The notes below the pieces were generated by a model that saw nothing but the letters and a program-made list of their open reading frames with translations, did not search any database and was not told where the DNA came from. A program made the position numbers and the translations under genes. DNA of 64,000 nucleotides from NCBI GenBank assembly GCA_963556495.2, contig OY747704.1, positions 35,050,001 through 35,114,000 of the forward strand, read 5' to 3'. This stretch comes from Valencia hispanica (lineage: Eukaryota > Chordata > Actinopteri > Cyprinodontiformes > Valenciidae). This document shows positions 11,461 through 22,012 of the stretch, piece by piece (the first letter of the stretch is position 1; each line of letters starts with the position of its first letter).

Positions 11461-12221
11461 CGTTTTTTTGCAGTGGAATACCTTGTTCAGTTTCATTAGT
11501 GTACTGCTATACAATTAGCTAATCTTTTTTCCTAACATATTAAAAATAGCAAACTGAAATTGCACGTTTCCTACAGCCTTTTTACATATGAAACACACAA
11601 AAAGATTAAAACGGAGCTAAAGTGTGCCAAAAACATCACCCTGTCTTTTGAATGTTGTCCTGTCTTTCCTGATAGGGTTTGTTACCCATGATCAATAGAC
11701 GAACAAACCACAGTCTGTCAGAGGTGATTTACTGCAATAACCTTGTTTCATTGTACTTCAGGGGTTCAGCTTGAGTAATGGTTTCGTCATGTGGACATGT
11801 TGCAGAATAGAACAGTGTCTTTCTATTCAAAAGGAAGGATAGAATGAACCTTTTTGTTCTGTAATCTCTCCCCAGATGCATGAACAATAGCAGGGAAATT
11901 ACTTCAAGCACATGCAGAAGAGAGCATGAGCCATACAGGTGTGAAAACAAGCAATATTTAAAATTATGTCAGATTGTAGGTGCAACAGACAGGTTACTAT
12001 TCTATCTGAACTGTAAACTATATTATTTAACATCTGTCTAGAGGAGCTTTAAATGACTGCTTCCTCATCTATTGCCCACATTGCCATGTAGACTTGGGTG
12101 AACCTGTTGTGATCATTATGTTACTAGGTTGACAATTGATACACCACTGCCCTCTACTGGGCCCCAGGAATACATTCAATTTTAAATTTACATTTCAAAG
12201 ACAAAATGTGGTCTCAATTAA

Positions 12222-13625
12222 TACAGTGTTTTGCCAAGTATTCCTTCCCTTTTTTCACATTTCTTTAAATTACAACCACAAATATTAGTTTTCAGGGACT
12301 TTATGTGATATAGCAAGACAAAGTGGTGCATAATTGTAAGGTGGAAGATTAAAATACATCATTTTGCTTTTTTTAATCTGAAAAGTGTGGTGTTAAAATG
12401 TATTTAAGCCTTCTTTACTGTCATACCCCATACAAAATCTAGTGCAAGCTATTTCCATCAGATATCACCTAAATAGTAGCTAGATTCCACCTCTGTGTAA
12501 TTTAATTTAGGTATAAATTCAGCTCTTCTGTAAAGGCTTTAGAGATTTCTTAAAGGACATCAGTAAACAAACAGCATGATGAAGACCAAGGACCACAGCA
12601 GATAGGTCAGGGAGAAAGTAGAGTCAGGGAAATCTAAAATAGAGTCAGTTCATAAAACAAAATCCCAAACTTTGAACATCTGATCGAGCACTGGTTAATG
12701 CTTGATCCAAAAATTATCTGTATGTCACAACTGCAAATCCACCCAGCCATGGTCATTGACCTAACACAGGCCGAGCAAGAAGAGCCTTAATCAAATAAGC
12801 AGCTAAGAGGCCCATGGTAACTCTGGAGAACTTGCAGAGGTCAATGGCTCAGGTTGGAGAAGCTCAAGACAACCCTTAATTCTACACTCCACATATCTAG
12901 GCATTATGAAACAGTATAAGAAGAAAGCAAGCTATATGTGGTTTGATGTCCAGTTTTCTAAAAGGCATGTGGATGGCATTAGATTTGTGAAAGAAGGTGC
13001 TCTGGTCAGATTAAAAGAAAAGAGGATTATTTGACCTATGCACAAAAACACTAAGATTGGTAGAAAACTAAGATTGAACACCCTAAACATACCATCCCCG
13101 CAGTAAAACATGGTGGTGGCGGCTGTGGAAAAAAAAATTCTTCAGCAAGGAATGGTAAACTGGTCTGAGTTGATGGAAAGATTGATGGAGCAAAATACAA
13201 AAGGATCCTGGAATAAAACCTCTCAGAGACTTGAGAACTGGGGGAAAGTTAACTTTCCAGCAGAATGACTGTTTTTGAAATGTCCAGTCAAAGTCGAGAC
13301 TTAAATCTAATCGAGAATCTGTTGCAAGGCCTTAAAATTGCTGTTCACGCATGTTCGCCATTCAATCTGAATGAATTTTGTGTAAACAGGAAAAAGCTAC
13401 GGCCTAGCTGTGTAAATCTGATGAAGACATATAATAAATGATTTGCAGCAACAAGGAGACTCTGTGATGTATTGACTAAGGAGGGCTGAATACAAATGCA
13501 AACCACACATTAGTGAAAAAAAATTAAAAGCATCCATCGTTTTTATTCCTAATCATAATTACTGTATGCACTACTGTGTTGGTCAATCACACACACAATC
13601 CCAGCAAAACACATTAAAGAACAAC
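12222..13625 (+). mobile_element. Tc1-like DNA transposon relic
   Basis: From its left end (TACAGTGTTTTGCCAAGTAT) to a right end near TGTTGGTCAATCAC, it follows the layout of a common fish Tc1-like element. A leader with ACAGCATGATGAAGACCAAG is followed by a broken transposase with VKHGGG-like text near 13100, then TFQQN and SQSRDLNLIEN-like phrases of the DDE region near 13290. It has many stops and frameshifts. Related relics are at 24110, 49030 and 56330. Confidence 0.7.
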
Positions 13626-14930
13626 AACATGAACAGGAGACCCAAGAAAGGGCGGAACAAGGAAAAAACTGCAAAGTTAGCAAAAATATTAAGGTCAGAT
13701 CAGCCTAACAGGTCTCTAGTAAATGTAAATGGACAGTGTTTCAACATTAATGAACAATAAGACCATGGAGCAGAATGTGACAGAAAGCCTGGAAACAGAC
13801 AACAATGCATTTGAATTAGAGGAAGGCAAAACATTTTCTCAATCCATCTTACTCTTCTGTCTTAAAATCATGCAAATCTATCTTCATGCATTTGAAAACT
13901 ATGTTTTTTGCTCATTTCTGCAGCTTTCAAGTTTGGCTCTTTAAGATGTCCTCCAGAAAAACATAAATACCTATATTAAAATGTCTTTTTAAGTTCTCAA
14001 AATTTGATTTGTAGTGTTAATTGGGGATTTAGTTTATTTCCAGATCATGGCTTTGTACAATCCTTACTTTGCTTCAGATTTGTAGTATCCCAAACACCTG
14101 TTCTTGTGCAAACACTGTGGATTTTATCTCTCACAAAAAAGTGATGAATTATTTTCAGTGTAGCTGTCTGTGTGATAAAAACAGGATCAGATAAACCTTG
14201 ATGTTGAATGTGCCCAGAAAGAGACAAACATTTCACACAAGAAGACAGACCGCCGAAGGAAATCGTTTGTGATTTTTCTTTTGTTGATATTTGACAAACA
14301 TGCAATATCTCTTCATGTCCTATAAATGGTCAGCCTTTCTGTTGTTCCTTTGAGATAAAATTGAAATCCCATTTTCCTTGTCTCCCCTGTCATCTGTGCT
14401 GTTTTTGTGAGCACAGCTTGCTGGAAAGAAAGCTGGAGGCCCTCTGGGTGTGTTTGGCAGAGTACAGAGACCAGATTCAACTGTCTATTATCTTGGTTTT
14501 GGAAGCAGGTAGATCATCTTTGTTAACATCAGTTAAAGTGTAACTAATGACAATTCATAGGTCGTTTGTTTCTCCCTCTCGATTTTAAAAGCAAGCAGTG
14601 TTTACAGTGTAGTGCCTATCTTTTGAACATGCAGCAGGAAAGTGTGCCGTTAGTTTTATTTAAAATTAGGACTCTGCCAACAAAATATGCACCTCTGATT
14701 TTGTGATTTTATGTGGTTATTTTCAACACTCGCACCTGTATTGGATTTATTTTCCAAAACCAAATTGAAAGATCTTTATCTAACAAAGTAATGACTCAAA
14801 TAAAACACAGAGTTTTAGGTTTCTCTTTTATTTATAGCTATTGTAAAAGAAAGTCTTTAAACTGTAGTGTTTTAAGTATAAGGGCATAATAAAAATGACC
14901 TGGTCCTTATCAGGTTCTGCAATTGTTTAA
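13626..14930. other. Non-coding DNA, no feature seen
   Basis: Short frames without recognised domains. Confidence 0.4.
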
Positions 14931-14934
14931 ATTT

Positions 14935-15650
14935 ATTGTCATATTTACAAAAACACACATCGGACATCATGCTTCTTCTAATAAACACAGTCAAATAAAA
15001 AGGCTGTGTGGGGGAAACTTTTTATGTACTCACTTTTAGAGGTTTAAGACTTAGGATTGATCATCAGCAAATGTGGCAACCTCTATAAAAATAGGTGTTT
15101 ACTTTTCCCAAGGTGGAAAGGCATTAGTAATGATCTTAAAGAAGCAATTGTAGTTGGTTATAATTAAGGTAAGGGCTATATCAACATATCCAAACAATTT
15201 AAAGTCCATCATTTTACATTAAGCTAGCCATGATCAGACGTTGTAAAGCTAAAAAAAAGATTTTTTTTAACCCCAGACCACAACTTCAGCATTACTGACC
15301 AAAGCCAACACATTGAAAATGAATGTTCTAGCAATGCAAATTCAGAAATACAGCACCATGTTTGGTGAAAACCTAACACTACATTAGCGCTAAAATCTTG
15401 TGCCAACTGTCAAGCATGGTAATAATTTGGGCTTGTTTTGAAACTGCTGGACCCGGGCAGCTAGCAGTCATTGAGTCACACATGAGTGCTTCTGCAGATC
15501 CAAGTATTCTATAGTCAAATAAAAAGCCACCTGTCTGACAGCTGAAGATTGGCCCAAACCGGATCCTCTTCCAAAAACACAGCAGCTTTTCAACAACAGA
15601 TCAGCTTAGAAAAGATTAAAGTTATGGCCACATGAGAGCTTTCTTATAAT
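14935..15650 (+). mobile_element. Probable second-family Tc1-like transposon relic
   Basis: Broken plus-strand frames near 15350-15480 resemble the catalytic half of a Tc1-type transposase (a tract reading CQ-L-S-SMV-I-GLF followed by LDPGS). Nearby phrases at 15120-15230 fit its N-terminal half. The assignment is tentative. Confidence 0.4.
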
Positions 15651-15827
15651 ACCGTCATCTTTACATCAACCACAGTCCATACTGTCTGCATGGTTAGTGG
15701 CTGTATAGCAGCAGAATAAATTAGGAGAATAGATTTATTCTAATAGGACATGAATAAAAAATATGTATGTTGAATGTTTTCAGGCTGCTGCCGTATAGTT
15801 TTGTTCCTGATTACATGTTTGTTTCAG

Positions 15828-16017
15828 GCTTAATTTCCATGATGGTAGCAGCATGTGTTTTGAACTTCCAGCGGGCTGTTGGGCTACTGATCATCTCCTT
15901 GGTAACCATCTTTTTCCTGGTTTGGGATTGGATAATGGAGCGATATGGTGACTGTATGTGGGAGGCTCTCTCTCCTACCAGAGACCTCTTCAGGAAAAAC
16001 TGGTTTTGGATCAGGTG
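15828..16017 (+). pseudogene. slc28a3: SLC28 exon block A
   Basis: Acceptor ...gtttcag, donor gtgagg. It reads LISMMVAACVLNFQRAVGLL, then further membrane sequence, ending SPTRDLFRKNWFWIRW. This is the best-preserved block, with an open frame, equivalent to the second and third membrane segments and the loop after them. Confidence 0.88.
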
Positions 16018-16984
16018 GTGAGGAAAAATTGCACTTTTTTTCAGCTACCCTTATTTTTAGCCTAAATTTTACAGGATAATTAGAGGCACTGTTGAGCTAT
16101 TATGATCAAAATTTCTCTCAGATAATATCTAGAAAATTATGCTCTGTACAGTAAAGACCAAAAAAAATCCTGTCTCCTAGTAACAATGATGTGTTGAGGC
16201 TCTGAATACAAACAAGTCCTGCAGAAATGCAATTAATAGATTCCATTTCACATAAAGCCATTCACCCTCTTATTTAAGAGTAAAGTAGGAGTGAAGTACG
16301 GTTCAATGCAAAAAATATTGTACCATGTCAGATGGAGACATCATGACGATCCCTGTATATTGAACAAAGAAGATGCAGAGTGAATGATCATTTAGTTTAG
16401 TAATTTTTACTGCTTTAGCAAGATGTAGTGTTTTAAGCATGGACTCCTTTCTTTCTTTTGTAAAAAGCACAGTTTGTTCATGTTCAACAGTGAAAAAGAA
16501 AAACTTGTACAACAGGAAAGTAACAAACAGGATCAAATAAAGTAGTGAGACCTGCTATGATATATGTTTGGGAAAGTGGCACTGTCTTAAAAACAGGAGG
16601 TTGATCTGAAGGAGGCAGTTTTGAAGATGTTGAGATTTTCATTGGGAGTGACCAGGATGGACAAGAAATTAGCAGATCAGAGGAACGTCTATAGTTTGGC
16701 CAGTTTGGAGATAAAGTTAGAGAATCAAGGATGAGATGGTTTGGTCCTTTTCTGAGAAGATATTGTTGAAACATATAATATATTGGGGCAGCCAATAGAT
16801 TTACATTAAAATTCAGGTGAAAAAATCCTCTCCTATAAACAAAATTAGCAGATACAATCTGGCACTATCTAGTTAAAAAAAACTATTAAACTATTAAACT
16901 ATTTATTTTATAAGTAAAACTCTTGCTCAGGAAAGTTACAATAAACAAAAAACTTAAGTTCTGCATTCTAGCATACATCATAAA

Positions 16985-17620
16985 CATCAAAAGAAAAAAA
17001 ATATTTGCCTCCTTATAGATTTTTTTGATTTAGTTTTTTCACACTTTTCACACATGTTTCAGATCAAACAATGATAAATATTAAGTAATTAAAATTGTCC
17101 ATGTCAATTAAGTCCAGTGGGAAAAAGTAATTGTCTTCCCAATTCAAAGTTTTGCCACAGTTAGCGGTGACAAATGCTGTTGTGTTAACAGGCGATGAGT
17201 CATTTACAACGATGTAGAAGAATTTTGGCTCGCTCTTCTTTGCAGAATTGTTTTAATTCAACCAAACCTGAAGCTTTTCAAGCATAAACTGTATGTTTAA
17301 GGTAATTCCAGCACATCTCAATGTTAGGTAAGTCTTTGACTAGGCCACTGAAAAACCTGCATTTATTTATTTATTTATATATTTTGCTGTGATGAAAGCA
17401 AATCAGTGTCCTACTTTTATAACCTAAGTGTCCTTGAGATTAAGACCACACATACATTGTGTCCAGCCGCATACCATCACACTACCACCACCATGTTTTC
17501 AGTGTCTGTATAGTATAGTTTTGTTTGATTGAAATTGATTCATGATTTTAACAAGGATCTTTCTTTCACATGGTACCAGGTTGGTTTGGGTAGCTTTTTT
17601 CCCTTAAAAAAGAAAATCAC
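16985..17620 (-). mobile_element. Tc1-like transposon relic inside the SLC28 pseudogene
   Basis: Minus-strand copy of a common fish Tc1-type element. Diagnostic phrases are GGCGATGAGTCATTTACAAC, TTTGCAGAATTGTTTTAATT, GACTAGGCCACTG and CATCACACTACCACCACCAT. Heavily decayed. Confidence 0.6.
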
Positions 17621-17799
17621 AATTTAAGGAGGACCTTTTGTTGTGTATGTCTAATATTAGACCAAAATGTGATAAATGTGACCAAAAGAAAGCAAAAAGA
17701 AGCAATCTGTAAAATCATGTAACACTTAAAAGATGTAACTCTTAAAAGTTGAGCCCTTTTCCCCTCTGCCAACTACAACTCCTCCATTCAGGATAATGA

Positions 17800-18213
17800 A
17801 TGCCTCCGTACTAGTAGCTGTGGTGTGCTGGGTGGTTCTGGATACAACCTCGCAGGTGTTTTTAGTGGTACCAAAAACGAAATGCAAGACCCGTGGTGAC
17901 AGAGCTTTTTCAGTGGTAGCTCGCAAACTCTGGAACAATCTTCCATTTAATATTAGGTCTACTAAGTCCTTGGCTTCTTTTGAAACTTTATTGAAAACAC
18001 ATTTTTATGATTTGGCTTTTAATCAGATCTCACTTTGGAAACCTATTTTTTTAAAGTATCCCTTTGGTTATATTGCTTTTCTTATGGTTGTTCTTTTATT
18101 TACATTACCTTCATTGTTGATTTCTCGTAACATTGTGTTATTTTTGTGAAGCACTGTGGGCAGTGTCACTGTTGAAAGTGTGCTATATAAATAAATTTGA
18201 CCTTGACCTTGAC
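17800..18213 (+). mobile_element. LINE 3' end (L2-like) abutting SLC28 exon block B
   Basis: The coding remnant reads GDRAFSVVARKLWNNLPFNI and SFETLLKTHFYDLAF, the usual C-terminus of L2-type LINE ORF2. A 3' UTR follows with GCACTGTGGGCAGTG and TGCTATATAAATAAA, and the tail is a TTGACC repeat. It is 5'-truncated. It ends about 10 bp before the remaining part of block B. Confidence 0.75.
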
Positions 18214-18221
18214 AATCAAGC

Positions 18222-18304
18222 AGTGAACCAGACAGTTCGTGTCCTTCTTTGGTTTGCTGCTGCTAATCTTCATGATGCGGCTGTTCTTCAAACACCCATT
18301 CAGG
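18222..18304 (+). pseudogene. slc28a3: SLC28 exon block B
   Basis: It reads TRQFVSFFGLLLLIFMMRLF then FKHPFR, with donor gtaata. A TGA falls directly before TRQFVSFF, and the acceptor side is crowded by the LINE tail just upstream. Confidence 0.8.
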
Positions 18305-18377
18305 GTAATAAATACTCATGCATACACATGCAAAAAGTATTAATACATATATGACACTAATTGTGTTTTTGTTTCAA

Positions 18378-18490
18378 TGGCCTTGGCACACTTTGATTTG
18401 TGGAATTGGACTACAGTTTATCTTTGGTTTGCTGATTCTCAAACCACGTTTGGATTAAGTGTAGTGAGGTGGCTTCGAAAGCAAGCAGAG
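18378..18490 (+). pseudogene. slc28a3: SLC28 exon block C, frameshifted
   Basis: It reads WHTLICGIGLQFIFGLLILK, then a stop. Sequence resumes in another frame as VRWLRKQAE before donor gtaaat. The expected acceptor AG reads AA (gtttcaa). Confidence 0.82.
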
Positions 18491-18595
18491 GTAAATACAA
18501 AAAGCCATCGTTATATTGATTTTATTCTTCCTTTTCACTTTAATTAAGAATGTAGCATGTCACACATATTCTGCTAATTAAAAATCTATTTGCAG

Positions 18596-18672
18596 ATGTT
18601 TCTGTTGTTCACAGATTCTGATTCTCAGTTTATGTTTGGTGATAGTTACACTGACCACTTCTTTGCCTTTAG
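18596..18672 (+). pseudogene. slc28a3: SLC28 exon block D
   Basis: Acceptor ...tttgcag, donor gtaaag. Reads MFLLFTDSDSQFMFGDSYTD then HFFAF. Undamaged by itself. Confidence 0.88.
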
Positions 18673-18883
18673 GTAAAGACAAACTGAAAAATTATCACTT
18701 AAATGCAAGGTATTTCTTTTTTTAAGGAACTATTCTTGAATAATCCATACAGAACTGTGTACCTTTGTGTACTTTCTCTGCAGAAAAAGAGTGAAAATAA
18801 GTGCAAAAAGTGCAGGATGTTAGAGCTCATGTAAATGCCATAAATCATGCTGAATGGAATGTTGCACATGTACCTCTACACAG

Positions 18884-18964
18884 GTGCTGCCCTTCTTGAT
18901 GTTTCTGAGCTCTGTCATCTTCATCCTCTACTATGTTGTCTTCATGCCCTGGCTCATCTGCAAG
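18884..18964 (+). pseudogene. slc28a3: SLC28 exon block E
   Basis: Acceptor ...tacacag, donor gtaaag. Reads VLPFLMFLSSVIFILYYVVF then MPWLICK. Undamaged by itself, 81 bp. Confidence 0.88.
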
Positions 18965-19113
18965 GTAAAGGAAATATTACATCTAAAAACTGAACATATT
19001 TAACACAAGTAGAGGTCCAGTTTCATTAAAAGCGACTTTCTTATCTAATTGTAATACAATGATTATTTTTTCTTTTGTATTTTTTTATGCTACTCTGATT
19101 TTTTCATTTCCAG

Positions 19114-19194
19114 ATTGGATTCATAATGCAGGTTATCATGGGAACATCCCCGGCAAAGTCAATGGCTGCAGCTGGGAACATTTTCTTTGGAAAA
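19114..19194 (+). pseudogene. slc28a3: SLC28 exon block F, donor damaged
   Basis: Acceptor ...tttccag. Reads GFIMQVIMGTSPAKSMAAAG then NIFFGK, the core nucleoside-binding signature area. Where a donor GTAAGC is expected, the text is ATAAGC. Confidence 0.85.
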
Positions 19195-19291
19195 ATAAGC
19201 TTTTACAAGTCTAAGCAGCAGTCAGTAGCAACATCCTGCATTATTTTAGGGGGCTTGTTAAACCCAATTTCTATCTTTGTGTCTCTTTCAG

Positions 19292-19415
19292 ACTGATGCG
19301 GCTCTCCTGATTTATCCTTATCAGCGAGCTAACCATCTCAGAGATACACGCTGTGATGACGGGAGGCTTTGCCAGCATTTCTGGTACCATTTTGGGAGCA
19401 TTTATCTCCCTTGGG
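19292..19415 (+). pseudogene. slc28a3: SLC28 exon block G, frameshifted
   Basis: Acceptor ...tctttcag, donor gtgagg. Begins [10 protein letters not shown] in one frame and continues [20 protein letters not shown] in another, so a small deletion lies near 19320. Confidence 0.85.
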
Positions 19416-19803
19416 GTGAGGAAAACGTGGTGGCACAAGGAAGTGCATGAGTAGATAAAAAGTGTCAGAGTTAGAATAAAAATAAATGCTCATCAATGCT
19501 CCTTCAACTTTCAGGTGTTTGATAAGTCAAGCGTACCCTAAACAAACACCATGGATTATTTGGAAGAGTATGAGTTAACCGATCAAAATATGATTGTGTG
19601 CGATCGTGACACAGTCAAACTCAAAATATATCCCAAATTAAAGGCTGCTGTATGCGTTCAGTGTACCTAAAAAATGACCTAATGAACTGTGCTGACACAG
19701 GACAAAACTTTTCCCTCAGATGAAAGATTACCAGGCTATTTGGCTCAGAGGTCAGTTTTGAACCACTTGGTTTACATCTTTTTTCCTGTTCCTGTAATCT
19801 CAG

Positions 19804-19934
19804 GAAGATGCAACACATTTGCTGACAGAAACTTTGATGTCCGCTCCAGCCTCCCTGGCCGTTGCTGAGATTTTCTGGCCTGAAACTGAGACGTCGGTTT
19901 TAATATCCAATCAAGACCTTAAACTGATCAAATG
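19804..19934 (+). pseudogene. slc28a3: SLC28 exon block H
   Basis: Acceptor ...atctcag, donor gtaagc. Reads THLLTETLMSAPASLAVAEI then FWPETETSVLISNQDLKLIK. A short separate piece at 19515 (VFDKSS after an acceptor-like ttcag) corresponds to the residues just before it, followed by a stop, so the region between G and H is disturbed. Confidence 0.85.
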
Positions 19935-20349
19935 GTAAGCAAGACCATATTGATAACCAATAAGTATACAAATACCCACAACACAACTGGTTCATTCGCA
20001 AATTAGATGTAAACATGCTTTTCTGCCAGACTGAATTGCAGAAACGAATAAAGAATGATAAATTAGGTATCTATTACACTACTCTGATGCTCACCATTTT
20101 TTAATAAGTGCTGTTTTTCAACTTTAGCATCATTTCATTGCATATTTTCTTTCTTTATCTGAAATAGTTTTTTGTATCCTATAGAAGATATGATTTTTTT
20201 TACCTCAACATTAGAACTTAACACAGTATAGCAGTAAATGTTTCAAAACTGATTCAAACCAGAGCACCACTGACGAATTTTTGATGGCAAGATTGAGTAG
20301 TTGCATTAATCAAATACTACAGCCATGCCTGCATTATCTGTCTCCTTAG

Positions 20350-20518
20350 AGAGAGTAAAACATGATTGAAGCAGTGTCCCAAGGTGCAGCTCATGCTGTA
20401 GGTGTGATGGCAAACATAATTTCCAAGCTCATTGCCTTCTTGGCCTTGCTTGCCTTTTTCGATACCGTCCTTTCCTGGCTGGGTGGGATGTTTGACTGTC
20501 CACAGCTCAGCTTCTCAG
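20350..20518 (+). pseudogene. slc28a3: SLC28 exon block I
   Basis: Acceptor ...tccttag. Reads MIEAVSQGAAHAVGVMANII then SKLIAFLALLAFFDTVLSWL and GGMFDCPQLSFS. The dinucleotide expected to be GT after the exon is not GT. The open frame running on from it is intron. Confidence 0.86.
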
Positions 20519-20594
20519 CAACCAGACTGCAGCACAAATATAGATCAATACATCAACAGGGATTAACAAGTTTTCTCTCACTCTGCCTTTTTAG

Positions 20595-20782
20595 CTATTC
20601 TGCTCCTATATCTTCATGCCTCGTTAGACATTTCATGGCCGTTTCCTTGGAGGACTTTTTCATTGTTGCCGAGCTAATTGGCATAAAGACGTTCCTCAAT
20701 GAGTTCAGAGATGTCCGGGTTTATCAAGAAAAGACAGGCAGGCGGCCCAGAATATGTGGAAGGAGCAAAGTAGTATATATCT
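20595..20782 (+). pseudogene. slc28a3: SLC28 exon block J, frameshifted
   Basis: Acceptor ...ttttag, donor gtaagt. Begins LFCSYIFMP, shifts frame at about 20622, then reads MAVSLEDFFIVAELIGIKTF and LNEFRDVRVYQEKTGRRPR. Confidence 0.84.
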
Positions 20783-21797
20783 GTAAGTGTTTGAAGTGTT
20801 TATAAGCTGTTTCTAACAACAGGTATGTGGTTGGTTACACATTTACTCTATGTAGTGAAAACCGATCAGAAATCTATGTGGCATGTTTTAGCAGAGCCAC
20901 AAAGCATGTTGATGTAGTAACACTGCCAACAGGCCAATTTATTATTTACAGTGTCATTATGTGCAATATGTGCGATATTAAAATGATAGTGACTTTGTGC
21001 TTTGTTTTTTGTTTGTTTTGCCGTTCTATTAAATTATTTTGAATACTAACTTGAATCTGAAATTTCCCTGTAAAACGTGGTTACATGGTCACGTAGTCAC
21101 TAGTAGATGTTTTCTATACTTTTTCTAATAATTTACTTATTTAAACAATTTTCTGTACTTTAAAACATTCTTGTTTTTAAATTAGAGGAAAAATAACAAT
21201 GTTTTTTATATTTATCACATATATTTTATAGACCATTCCATTTGAGAAATTATTCAACATGGTCACGAAAACCTAAACATGCTTCATAAATTGTTTACAG
21301 CCTGTATCAAGAAAAGACTAAAAATACTACTTTTTTCCATTTTTCTTGCCATAACAATTTTTAGGGTGTTTCATCAGGGATGTAGCCTACACATATACCT
21401 ATGCACACCTTTCCACCACAGACACAGACAGTACTCCCTCAGCAGATCATGAGGACTTGCACTTCTCATACATCCTTCCTCATGGTGCACATTGTAGCTG
21501 CTAAATTCTGTATGTATTTAACTTGATGATCTATGATGTATTTCTTTTTTTAAAGTGTGAATTAAGTGCCCTTTCTCAAGTGTGCCTCAAAGGATGTAAA
21601 GAGTTACTTAACTCTCTACATCCTCTCTTACATCTTTTGCCATATGTGAATGTATGAAGACAATAAAGGGTTCTTCATATAAAAGAAACCGTAGCACATT
21701 AACTGTGCGTCGCTTTACAGAGCACATATCAAATAAAGCGTAATTGGTCTGTTTATGTCTTGTTTTTTTAAACGGGTTATTTCGTTACCTTTTAAAG
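20783..21797. other. Pseudogene intron J-K, no other feature seen
   Basis: AT-rich. The frame at 20827-21042 carries no recognised domain. Confidence 0.4.
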
Positions 21798-21890
21798 GTC
21801 CACTCAGAAGCTATTGCAACTTATGCAACTTATGTGTGGATTTTCCAACTTTGCTTTCCTGGGAATGTCTATTGGAGCAATGGAGATGAT
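21798..21890 (+). pseudogene. slc28a3: SLC28 exon block K, frameshifted and truncated
   Basis: Acceptor ...tttaaag. Begins VHSEAIATYAT, then a one-base shift (after a repeated CAACTTATG) leads to CGFSNFAFLGMSIGA. The text runs straight into ATG and AAT repeats where the rest of the exon should be. Confidence 0.82.
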
Positions 21891-21894
21891 GATG

Positions 21895-21961
<67 letters not shown>

Positions 21962-21965
21962 TAAA

Positions 21966-22011
<46 letters not shown>
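21886..22011. repeat. (AAT)n microsatellite, about 120 bp, likely LINE tail
   Basis: Starts with three ATG units, then AAT units with two AAA interruptions near 21957-21967. It lies at the 3' end of the minus-strand L2 that follows, so it is best read as that LINE's (ATT)n tail. The poly-Asn, poly-Ile and poly-Tyr frames are not genes. Confidence 0.93.

Positions 22012-22012
<1 letters not shown>

Larger units (their letters stand above)
15828..21890 (+). pseudogene. slc28a3: Concentrative nucleoside transporter (SLC28/CNT family) pseudogene
   Basis: SLC28 proteins are sodium-coupled nucleoside importers of the plasma membrane with about 11-13 membrane segments. Eleven exon-like blocks run in order over 6 kb and match the family from the early membrane segments (VAACVLNFQRAVGLL) to near the C-terminal transport core (CGFSNFAFLGMSIGA). 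The signature area is recognisable: SPAKSMAAAGNIFFG, HLLTETLMSAPASLAVAEIF, FWPETE. It cannot be translated as one protein. There is a stop before RQFVSFFGLL (block B), a frameshift plus lost acceptor in block C, a damaged donor after block F, a 1-bp-type frameshift in G, frameshifts in J and K, and no terminal exons. The symbol rests on position next to ntrk2 and rmi1; SLC28A1/2-type origin is not excluded. N-terminal exons were not found. Confidence 0.88.
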
